Of a stretch of 64,000 bases of DNA, positions 1 through 6,602 are shown piece after piece. A program made the position numbers and the translations under genes. The notes under the pieces were generated by a model. That model was not told the DNA's origin, did not search any database, and saw only the letters and a program-made list of their open reading frames with translations. The stretch is from an uncultured Christensenella sp. (GTDB taxonomy: Bacteria; Bacillota; Clostridia; Christensenellales; UBA3700): contig CAJTYW010000001.1 in NCBI GenBank assembly GCA_910583995.1, forward strand, positions 62,001 to 126,000, read 5' to 3'. The stretch's first letter is position 1; every line of letters starts with the position of its first letter.

Positions 1-1
1 G

Positions 2-589
2 CCTAATTTAGCTACTATTTATAATAATTTAGGATTATTATATAGTGATACTCAATGGTTTGATTTAGCGGAAGAGTTGCATAAAAAAACAATAGAGATA
101 AGAGAGCGATTAGTAAAAGAAAATCCGCAAGTATATGAGCCTGATTTAGCTATGAGTTATAACAATTTAGCAATTTTATATAATATTATACAAAGGTATG
201 ATTTAGCGGAAGAATTATATGAAAAATCAATAGAGATAAGAGAACGACTAGTAGTTATTAATCCACAAGCTTTTGAGCCTTATTTAGCAAAAAGTTATAA
301 TAATTTAGCAAATTTATATAGCGATACTCAAAGATATCATTTAGCAGAAAAATTGTATAAAAAAACAATAGAGATAAGAGAACGACTAGTAGTTATTAAT
401 CCACAAACTTTTGAGCCTTATTTAGCAAGTAGTTATAATAATTTAGCTAATTTATATGGCGATATCGAAATATATGCATTATACGAAGAGTTTTTATTTA
501 AAGCATTTAATTCGGCTAAAAAATATAAAGATAGCAATAGTACATGCAAAGCTATTTATGAAGATTTAGAAATACTATTTGAAGAATAA
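2..589 (+). CDS. TPR-repeat protein, 5' end outside the window
   Basis: The reading frame is open from base 2, so the gene is cut by the window edge and only its C-terminal 195 residues are seen. The sequence is a tandem array of 46-residue tetratricopeptide-type units with the core pattern SYNNLAxLY...AExLYxKxIEIRERLV..NPQ.xEPxLA, followed by a non-repeat tail ending in an acidic stretch. TPR units form helical hairpins that bind peptides or partner proteins; no catalytic domain is visible in the part present. The last repeats are also similar at DNA level (period 138 bp, long identical runs from about 233 and 371), which indicates recent unit duplication. The protein appears cytoplasmic. 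The specific partner or role is unknown. Confidence 0.85.
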   Translation, partial: PNLATIYNNLGLLYSDTQWFDLAEELHKKTIEIRERLVKENPQVYEPDLAMSYNNLAILYNIIQRYDLAEELYEKSIEIRERLVVINPQAFEPYLAKSYNNLANLYSDTQRYHLAEKLYKKTIEIRERLVVINPQTFEPYLASSYNNLANLYGDIEIYALYEEFLFKAFNSAKKYKDSNSTCKAIYEDLEILFEE

Positions 590-624
590 AATAACACTTA
601 AAAAATTGTAAAAAGGAGTGAGTT

Positions 625-2802
625 ATGAATATAAGTAGTAAACAGAAAAAAGTTGCTATAATTGTGCTAATTGTGTTAGCGGCAATGGCGATTTTGGGCG
701 GTCTTGCAACTGGTATTTACTTTGGCGTGGCGACAATACCTACTGAAGGTATTGTAATTGATGCAGAAAGTAATACACCAATTGCAAATGTCAGTGTGAC
801 TGACGGCAGAAATGTTGTAAAAACTGGCGAAGACGGCAGGTTTAAACTAAAAGGTTGGCATAAGGCAAGGTTTGTTACAATAACAAATCCGACAGGGTAT
901 TGGACGGAAGAATATTATCAAGAAATTGATAGAAAAACCGACGATTACACATTTACTTTGACAAAACGGAATACTGACGATACCAATCATACATTTATGC
1001 AAATTACCGATACAGAGATTAACGAAAATGGTGTTGGTGATTGGTTTAATCATTTAAAAAAGCAAGTTGAAGAGACAAATCCTGCATTTTTGATACATAC
1101 AGGCGATATTTGCTATGAAGCAGGACTAAAGCAACATATTGTAGATATGAATAGTGAAAATATGGGAATACCTGTAAGATATACTATTGGTAATCACGAT
1201 TTTGTTCAATACGGAAAATACAGCGAGCAGTTGTTTGAAGATAATTACGGACCTGTAAATTATTCCTTTGATGTTGGTAATATACATTATATTGTATCTT
1301 CATTAGCTTATGGTGATTACATTGCTAAATACAATTTTAACGATGTTGTTACTTGGATAAAGAACGATTTGGAGACTGTAGATGACAATAAAAGAGTTAT
1401 TATTTTTAATCACGATGTTTGCCGTGACGAAACAGGAATGGTTTTAAAGTCAGGAACGCAAAAAATCGAACTTAAAAAAGAAGGCGTTATTGGTTGGATA
1501 AACGGACATTTACATTATAATTTTATCAATAATTATGACGGAATTTTAAATATTTCAACTACACCTTTGGTAGGTGGAATTGATAGTTCTATTGGTGGTG
1601 TAAGACTTGTAGATATAGAAAATAATGTTATTAAGAACACTTATATGCGTTATACAGACTATGAGCCTGATGAAGCAAGTCAACAAGGTTATGAGTGGCA
1701 AGTTAAATTAAGTGGCAGAAACTTATATGCAGACCCTGTTTTGGTAGGCGATAAAGTTTATGTTGGTATGATGGATAATGATTATCCAAGAAAACCTGTG
1801 TTTGCGTGCCTAAATGTGGCAAATGGCGAAACTATATGGGAAATGCAGCTTGAAACGTCTGTAAAAAATAATTTTTATGTGAGTGACGGAGTAGCTGTAG
1901 TACAAGATTCTTCAGGCATAGTTTATGGCTTAGATGCAGATACCGGCAGGCAGTTATGGAAAAAAGATTTAATGCTTATTACTTATCGTTACTCAATGAC
2001 AGGTATTGTAGGCGAAGGCGATAAAGTATATTGCGGTAATTCAAGGTTTGTATATTGCTTGAATGTAAAAACAGGCGAGCAGTTGTGGAAAGCCAATAAA
2101 GGTAAAGGAGAACCTTCCCCATACAAAATGCAAATTATAGGCGACCAATTGATTATAGGTGACAACTGGCGTGCACATTACGCATTGGATAAAAATTCAG
2201 GCAAGTTAAATTGGACACTTGACAAGTGGATTAACGCACAAGCAAGTGCATTTAGTTATAAAGATAATATTTATTTGCTAAATGGCGAAACAATTATTAA
2301 ATTAGACCCAAAAACAGGCAAAATAATTGGTGAACCTATTACAATAGAGTCTGAAATTGGCGGAGAAAAGCATAATTATAACTTTAATGTTGCATCTGTG
2401 CCATATCTAGATAAAAATATTGCATATATTGCAACAAATAAAAATGGCGTAATTGCTATGAATATGGATACATTGCAAGTGGTTTGGGAGTGCAATACCG
2501 ATGCAAATATGATTTACGCATCTCCTTATAGCGGTAAAGGCTCAAAAGGTGTTGAGTCAACAATTGCAGTAAAAGGCGATTTGCTATATTTTGGTGCAAT
2601 GGACGGGAATCTTTATGTTGTCAATAAAAATACAGGCGAAAAGGTCGATACTTTCAGAATTGGGGCACCTGTTTTAAGTAAAGTTATTATTGGAAAAGAC
2701 ACAAATAGTGATTATATTGTTGTAAGTGATTTTGAAGGTCGTGTTACAAGAATTAACTTGACAGCTGATGGCAAATTTAACAAAGTAATTGCAAATAGTT
2801 AA
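625..2802 (+). CDS. Membrane-anchored calcineurin-like phosphoesterase fused to a PQQ-type beta-propeller
   Basis: A 725-residue protein whose start is supported by AAAGGAG ten bases upstream. Residues about 10-35 form a single hydrophobic segment (uncleaved signal anchor). Residues about 40-95 resemble a carboxypeptidase-regulatory-like beta-sandwich (GIVIDAESNTPIANVSV). Residues about 120-330 carry metallophosphoesterase motifs: ITDTEI, GDICYE, GNHDF, FNHD and NGHLHYN. The C-terminal half (about 350-725) has repeated blades of the PQQ/WD-like type (GDKVYVG, ...TGEQLWK, ...TGKLNW). The first metal motif, usually D-x-H, reads D-T-E here, as in subfamilies with a substituted first ligand. It is probably an exported metal-dependent phosphoesterase acting at the cell surface; the substrate is unknown. 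It is followed by its own terminator. Confidence 0.85.
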   Translation: MNISSKQKKVAIIVLIVLAAMAILGGLATGIYFGVATIPTEGIVIDAESNTPIANVSVTDGRNVVKTGEDGRFKLKGWHKARFVTITNPTGYWTEEYYQEIDRKTDDYTFTLTKRNTDDTNHTFMQITDTEINENGVGDWFNHLKKQVEETNPAFLIHTGDICYEAGLKQHIVDMNSENMGIPVRYTIGNHDFVQYGKYSEQLFEDNYGPVNYSFDVGNIHYIVSSLAYGDYIAKYNFNDVVTWIKNDLETVDDNKRVIIFNHDVCRDETGMVLKSGTQKIELKKEGVIGWINGHLHYNFINNYDGILNISTTPLVGGIDSSIGGVRLVDIENNVIKNTYMRYTDYEPDEASQQGYEWQVKLSGRNLYADPVLVGDKVYVGMMDNDYPRKPVFACLNVANGETIWEMQLETSVKNNFYVSDGVAVVQDSSGIVYGLDADTGRQLWKKDLMLITYRYSMTGIVGEGDKVYCGNSRFVYCLNVKTGEQLWKANKGKGEPSPYKMQIIGDQLIIGDNWRAHYALDKNSGKLNWTLDKWINAQASAFSYKDNIYLLNGETIIKLDPKTGKIIGEPITIESEIGGEKHNYNFNVASVPYLDKNIAYIATNKNGVIAMNMDTLQVVWECNTDANMIYASPYSGKGSKGVESTIAVKGDLLYFGAMDGNLYVVNKNTGEKVDTFRIGAPVLSKVIIGKDTNSDYIVVSDFEGRVTRINLTADGKFNKVIANS

Positions 2803-2858
2803 AATAACTTGTTAAACGCAATTTATTGATTATTAAATAAATTTAATTGTTACAAAAT

Positions 2859-2893
2859 AGAGAAAGCAGTTTTTAAGCTGCTTTCTTTTTTGT
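2859..2893 (+). terminator. Intrinsic terminator after the phosphoesterase gene
   Basis: GAAAGCAG (2862-2869) pairs with CTGCTTTC (2878-2885) and is followed by a T-rich run. It lies between the convergent ends of the phosphoesterase gene and the minus-strand Cys-rich gene. Confidence 0.85.
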
Positions 2894-2909
2894 TTTGCGT
2901 ATTGTTTGT

Positions 2910-3272
2910 TTAGTTATCACAATCATTACAATAGTAGTGATAAATGATTGATTGGTTATCGCACTCATTGCAATTATTTTGTCTGTAGAAGTTGCAATTA
3001 TTATTTTGGTTGCAATGGCTATTTATATTACAGCAAGAGTTGTGATAATAGTGACAGCAGTCATTGCAGTTACAGCAATTTTGTTTGCAGCCACAAGTAT
3101 TTCCACAGCAATCAATATTGCAAGGCGAACCACAGACTATTATTCCGCAAATTCTTGGATTAATGTTGTTAGGCTCACGGCGAATAACTGTTGTTACTGG
3201 GTTGCTGTAAGTTACAATCGGGGTTGTGCCTGAATTGTCAGTTACATTGGAAATGTTTGTTATGACTCTCAT
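2910..3272 (-). CDS. Cys/Asn-rich small structural protein, last gene of the DUF11 operon
   Basis: A 120-residue protein with 20 cysteines, all in the last about 80 residues, mixed with many Asn, His and Tyr (motifs such as CCNCNDCCHYYHNSCC). The start is well supported: the ATG follows AAGGTG on the minus strand, and the stop of the upstream gene lies 1 bp before it, so translation is coupled. The first about 30 residues (ISNVTDN...SNPVTTVI) match the closing strands of a DUF11 repeat, the piece missing at the C-terminus of the preceding protein. Cys-rich, low-complexity proteins of this kind occur in spore coats and appendages, where they are disulfide cross-linked. That role is inferred. 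The overlapping plus-strand readings have no ribosome binding site and look like shadows. Confidence 0.75.
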   Translation of the reverse strand: MRVITNISNVTDNSGTTPIVTYSNPVTTVIRREPNNINPRICGIIVCGSPCNIDCCGNTCGCKQNCCNCNDCCHYYHNSCCNINSHCNQNNNCNFYRQNNCNECDNQSIIYHYYCNDCDN

Positions 3273-3273
3273 A

Positions 3274-4047
3274 CTAATTCACCTTGGCATCAAATTCTAC
3301 AATTACAAATGCGGCTACTTCTAAATCAGGTAAATCAAAGCCGACTTCAGGATTGTATGCAGGATAACTTGTGCCATTGATTTTTACGCTACCAGCCACA
3401 AAAGTTGTGCCTACAGGGATAGGGTCTTTAAATACGATATCTGTATTGTCCAAATCGCCCATATTTCCAACAGTAGTAACGTAATGAAGGATATCGCCTT
3501 TAATTGCAAAAGCCTTATCAACGACTTTTTCTACTGTCAATTTATTTGCAAATACATCTAATGAAACTGTATTTGTGTTTTCAGAGTAGCTTACATTGCC
3601 TCTTGCAGGGTCATCAATCGTATAGTTAATTGTAGCAAAGTTTGTCACTGGTGTATTAGTTGAAGGATTATCTGCTTTAATATCATATTCAATTGTGGCA
3701 GATTCGCCTGGATTAAGGTTTGGCAAAGCAAATCCTGCTAATGGGTCATAGCTAGGTTGTGCGACGCCGTTAACTTTAACGCTGCCTGCAACATAACTTG
3801 CACCTGCTGACATTTGGTCTGTAAACGTATTGTTAAATAATTGTGTTGCTGAATTGTTGGTTACTGTTACTGTATGGTGAGCAGTTCCACCTTGTTGAAC
3901 AGATGTTTTGTTTGAACTTTTTACTTTAGGAACAGAGTAAGTTAAAATTTCTGTATTGACAATATTGCTTTCCTGACTATCTCTTTCTGCTAGTCCGTCA
4001 GGCAAAGTGTAACTAAATGTTATATTTGATTGGTTTGGTATTATCAT
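3274..4047 (-). CDS. DUF11-repeat surface/spore protein (second gene of operon)
   Basis: A 257-residue, beta-rich protein with no signal peptide or sortase motif. It contains two DUF11-type units (TAHHTVTVTNNS...GSVKVNGV and KAFAIKGDILHYVTTV...GSVKINGT). Its N-terminus (NQSNITFSYTLPDG... SNIVNTEIL) corresponds to the final strands of a repeat rather than to a repeat start. Its C-terminus stops right after the strand ending EFDAKVN, before those final strands. The start follows TAAGGAGCGAATT, in which the stop codon of the upstream gene overlaps the ribosome binding site, so the two genes are tightly coupled. DUF11 units are found in bacterial surface and exosporium-like proteins. The exact function is unknown. 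Confidence 0.85.
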   Translation of the reverse strand: MIIPNQSNITFSYTLPDGLAERDSQESNIVNTEILTYSVPKVKSSNKTSVQQGGTAHHTVTVTNNSATQLFNNTFTDQMSAGASYVAGSVKVNGVAQPSYDPLAGFALPNLNPGESATIEYDIKADNPSTNTPVTNFATINYTIDDPARGNVSYSENTNTVSLDVFANKLTVEKVVDKAFAIKGDILHYVTTVGNMGDLDNTDIVFKDPIPVGTTFVAGSVKINGTSYPAYNPEVGFDLPDLEVAAFVIVEFDAKVN

Positions 4048-4057
4048 AATTCGCTCC

Positions 4058-5758
4058 TTAATTTACTGTTACTTGGAATGTTATAATTGTGCTGGAATTA
4101 GGTGTTAAATTTGGTACATTAAAGCCTATTTCTGGATTGCCTAGTATACTTACGCCATTTATTTTAACAGAATTATTCACAAAAGTAGTACCTGCCGGAA
4201 TAGCATCAGTAAAATAAATATCGTCGACATCAACATTGCTGTTATTTGTTATTGTTGTTGTATAAGTCAAGGTTTCACCTTTAATAGCAAATGCTTTATC
4301 AACGCTTTTAACCATTGAAACATCTCTGTTTACTATAAATACAGATACTTGATTAGAGTTAGCAATACCGTGTTCTTCTAAGCCCGTAAAAGGGAAGTAG
4401 GTGTATTGTACATTAGCGACGTTTACAATATTGTTGTTTGGCGGAAGGGCATCTACTGTAACTGCAAATTTTACATCAGTAGTTGTTCCAGCTGCAATAG
4501 TAGGGATAGTTACAGGTAAACCGCCAGCATAAGCTACACCATTGATAGTAATTGTACCTGCAACAAGTGTAGTATCTGGTGGTAATAAATCTTCAATTAT
4601 TACACCGACAGCATCTGCATCACCAAAGTTTTTAACTCCGATTGTATAAGTTATTTCATCACCAACATTCGCAAAAGCTTTATCGGCAGTTTTGTTTACG
4701 TCTATTTGTGCACCTTTACTATCAACTTGCAAACCAAGTGCATTAGGCACATACAAATCACCATTACTTGTAAATCGTATAACGGCAGAAGTTTGATTTG
4801 GTAATAGTTTATTTGTAACGTCAACCGCAGTTATATCCCAACCTTGTCTGCAGGCAATTGTATTTGTACCTGTAGCAGCATTTGCATTTCTTGTGCCAAA
4901 AGTTCCTGTAGTGTCAAGAATACCATTTTGGCCATTTATTTGAGATGCAAAAAAGTTGTTTTGCGGATTGTTTGGTCCAGAAAGCACTTGTAAATTTGCC
5001 ACGCTGTCACCAAATAACATTTGGTCGCCATTAAGAACAGCATCGCCTTCGCTTGCAGAGACAAATATTTTTCCGCTTACTGGTGGTTGCACAGGTGTTA
5101 AAAAGTTTGAAACTGTTATTGTTGTACTACCTGCGTCAGGAGAAACTACAGTACCGCCTGCCCAAATAGTAAGATTTCTTAAATCTTCATTTGGATTTTC
5201 GTAGGCAACAGCTAGTGTCCAACCTGCGTGGTTTGTATCTTGTGTAACATTGTCAATTGCTTCAATTAAAGCAGGCACACTTTCCACTGCATAACTTCCG
5301 CTTAACGCAGCTTGAACTAAATTAGTAACATTTGCTGTTCTGACATAAAAACCGATTGTTGTTTCATCTACATCAATATTAAATGTCTGTGCTGTGGCAG
5401 CGTCAGGCGCAATTGTGTTACTGCCTAGTGGGGTAGTGAATTTTATGCTATTGTTGATAAGTGACGAAATATTATTGTTTTCAGAGCGGAAAAGACCACC
5501 CCAAACAAGTTCGGCGTAAAGTACTGTTGAACCCGCGGGAAGATTAAGATTTGCTCTTGACCCGTTTAAAGTGTAATCCAGTGTCGTACCTTGTGGAAAA
5601 GTACCAACTTGCAATGCAGTGTTAAGACTGGTAAAAGCACCAATTGAACCTTCTGTTCCCGGAGCAGTTTGGTTAGCAATTTTGCTTAAACCAAGTGTGT
5701 TTCCGCAAAATAGAATTCCACCATTTTTGACATTAGTATATCGCTCAATAAAAGGCAT
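4058..5758 (-). CDS. DUF11-repeat surface/spore protein (first gene of operon)
   Basis: A 566-residue protein with AGGAG ahead of the start. Residues 1 to about 350 form a unique N-terminal part (GGILFCGNTLGLSK..., AELVWGG, WTLAVAYE) of the type that precedes DUF11 repeats in Bacillota. It is followed by two repeats (KTADKAFANVGDEITYTIGV... and KSVDKAFAIKGETLTYTTTI...). The last repeat is cut after the strand ITFQVTVN. There is no classical signal peptide, sortase signal or membrane segment, which fits a mother-cell-assembled spore layer or non-classical export; this is inference. It heads a three-gene minus-strand operon with the 257-residue and Cys-rich proteins. Confidence 0.87.
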   Translation of the reverse strand: MPFIERYTNVKNGGILFCGNTLGLSKIANQTAPGTEGSIGAFTSLNTALQVGTFPQGTTLDYTLNGSRANLNLPAGSTVLYAELVWGGLFRSENNNISSLINNSIKFTTPLGSNTIAPDAATAQTFNIDVDETTIGFYVRTANVTNLVQAALSGSYAVESVPALIEAIDNVTQDTNHAGWTLAVAYENPNEDLRNLTIWAGGTVVSPDAGSTTITVSNFLTPVQPPVSGKIFVSASEGDAVLNGDQMLFGDSVANLQVLSGPNNPQNNFFASQINGQNGILDTTGTFGTRNANAATGTNTIACRQGWDITAVDVTNKLLPNQTSAVIRFTSNGDLYVPNALGLQVDSKGAQIDVNKTADKAFANVGDEITYTIGVKNFGDADAVGVIIEDLLPPDTTLVAGTITINGVAYAGGLPVTIPTIAAGTTTDVKFAVTVDALPPNNNIVNVANVQYTYFPFTGLEEHGIANSNQVSVFIVNRDVSMVKSVDKAFAIKGETLTYTTTITNNSNVDVDDIYFTDAIPAGTTFVNNSVKINGVSILGNPEIGFNVPNLTPNSSTIITFQVTVN

Positions 5759-5785
5759 TGTTTCATTCTCCTATATATAAAAATC

Positions 5786-5822
5786 CTACATATAGCTTTG
5801 GGGTACAAAGCTGAATATGTAG
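5786..5822 (-). promoter_or_regulatory. Long hairpin in the 5' leader of the DUF11 operon
   Basis: CTACATAT-AGCTTTG (5786-5800) and CAAAGCTGAATATGTAG (5806-5822) are reverse complements apart from a 2-nt bulge, with the 5-nt loop GGGTA. It lies 28 bp upstream of the ATG at 5758 and would be in the leader RNA on the minus strand. It could be an mRNA-stabilising 5' hairpin or a protein operator. No poly-U follows on the minus strand, so it is not a terminator. Confidence 0.6.
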
Positions 5823-5962
5823 TAAGCAAAGTGGTGTTATTATGTCGATATTTAATTGTTTAGAGTTAGGCTGATTACTATCCTTTACTTAACATTATGC
5901 AAATGAGCAAAAATAAGTGACTGGTTTAAATGAAAATCGGTAGTTTGTTTAATTGGTTTTCA

Positions 5963-5991
5963 TTGACATAAAATTAAAGTTATATTATAAT
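5963..5991 (+). promoter_or_regulatory. Sigma-A promoter of the tRNA-Arg gene
   Basis: Perfect consensus TTGACA (5963-5968), 17-bp spacer, TATAAT (5986-5991). Transcription would start near 5998, giving a precursor with about 46 nt before the mature tRNA. Confidence 0.85.
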
Positions 5992-6043
5992 TAGTGAGTA
6001 AAGCAAATATTGAATTAAAGTATTTAAAATATGCTATAATTAT

Positions 6044-6119
6044 ATGTCCGTAGTCTAATTGGATAAAACAAGAGCCTCCGACGCTCTCGTTGAGAGTTCG
6101 AATCTCTTCGGGCATACCA
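6044..6119 (+). tRNA. tRNA-Arg (anticodon CCG), CCA encoded
   Basis: A cloverleaf can be folded by hand. The acceptor stem is ATGTCCG/CGGGCAT with discriminator A and an encoded CCA (6117-6119). The D arm is GTCT...AAAC with the GG of the loop. The anticodon stem is AGAGC/GCTCT around loop CTCCGAC (anticodon CCG, reading CGG Arg codons). The T arm is GAGAG-TTCGAAT-CTCTT. The D stem has one C-A mismatch. It stands alone, with its own promoter and terminator. Confidence 0.93.
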
Positions 6120-6121
6120 AA

Positions 6122-6157
6122 AAAATGACTTGTAGTAGCAAGTCATTTTTTTATTTT
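6122..6157 (+). terminator. Intrinsic terminator after tRNA-Arg (symmetrical)
   Basis: ATGACTTG (6125-6132), loop TAGTAG, CAAGTCAT (6139-6146), then a T run. An A run precedes the stem, so it can also stop leftward transcription, including any from the minus-strand promoter at 6443-6472. Confidence 0.88.
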
Positions 6158-6401
6158 TATCATAATTTATTTGAAATGCAAAGATACCTTCCAAAATATA
6201 ATTAAAAATTAAGCCAAAATAATTCTTATATTTAGATTTTTCTAATTACGTTTTTATAAATTTATTTTTAATTTTATGATAATAAAAGTGGTTGCAGATT
6301 TTGTGTAAAGTTTTAATTTCGAAGTCGTATGTTTTTACACAATAAAACTGCTGAAAATCGGTATTATATTAAAAATATCAGCATTTTAAATGTAAAAAAA
6401 T
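6158..6401. other. Non-coding AT-rich spacer left of the invertible element
   Basis: I see no gene here. It contains a copy of TAAAAGTGGTTGCA (6283-6296), identical to 13401-13414 at the mraZ promoter. It also contains a TGCTGA/TCAGCA inverted pair (about 6350-6386) that could fold as a loose hairpin in leftward transcripts. Confidence 0.5.
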
Positions 6402-6431
6402 AGTACATAGAATAAATATATCTATGTACAT
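6402..6431 (+). repeat. Left 30-bp inverted repeat of a putative invertible promoter element
   Basis: This 30-bp stretch is the exact reverse complement of 6551-6580. Internally it has 9-bp dyad arms GTACATAGA and TCTATGTAC around a 9-bp asymmetric centre, the layout of a tyrosine-recombinase core site. The match stops abruptly at both ends. Confidence 0.85.
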
Positions 6432-6442
6432 ATTATATAGAC

Positions 6443-6472
6443 ATTATAAGGATAAATGTAAGCTTTTGTCAA
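6443..6472 (-). promoter_or_regulatory. Promoter inside the invertible element, pointing away from the surface-protein gene
   Basis: On the minus strand: TTGACA (6472-6467), 18-bp spacer, TATAAT (6448-6443), a near-perfect sigma-A promoter. It fires leftward here. After inversion between the 30-bp repeats its -10 box would lie at 6534-6539, with a start near 6546, about 57 nt before the ATG at 6603. Confidence 0.8.
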
Positions 6473-6550
6473 TCGTTCGCTCAAGACTTTGTAAGATATT
6501 TAGTTAAATTTAACAAAAAATATATATTTAAATCCAAAAAATGCCCAAAA

Positions 6551-6580
6551 ATGTACATAGATATATTTATTCTATGTACT
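6551..6580 (-). repeat. Right 30-bp inverted repeat of a putative invertible promoter element
   Basis: Exact reverse complement of 6402-6431, separated from it by 119 bp. It ends 22 bp before the start codon of the large secreted protein and just before its AGGAGAG ribosome binding site. I find no good forward sigma-A promoter in the 119-bp interior in the present orientation (best is TTGTCA at 6466 with only a poor -10). Confidence 0.85.
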
Positions 6581-6602
6581 TTACAAAAAGGAGAGTTTTA
6601 TT

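Noticed and set aside
2948..3233. Plus-strand ORFs overlapping the Cys-rich gene
   Set aside because: They lack ribosome binding sites and lie opposite the well-initiated, coupled minus-strand ORF; they are antisense shadows.
6010..6040. TATAAT at 6035-6040 as the tRNA promoter
   Set aside because: It ends only 3 bp before the mature tRNA, leaving no room for a start site; the perfect promoter at 5963-5991 is used instead.
6402..6580. Reading the 30-bp inverted repeats as the ends of a miniature transposon (MITE)
   Set aside because: No flanking target-site duplication is visible, each repeat is itself dyadic with a conserved centre, and a consensus promoter lies between them upstream of a surface gene, which fits a promoter switch better.
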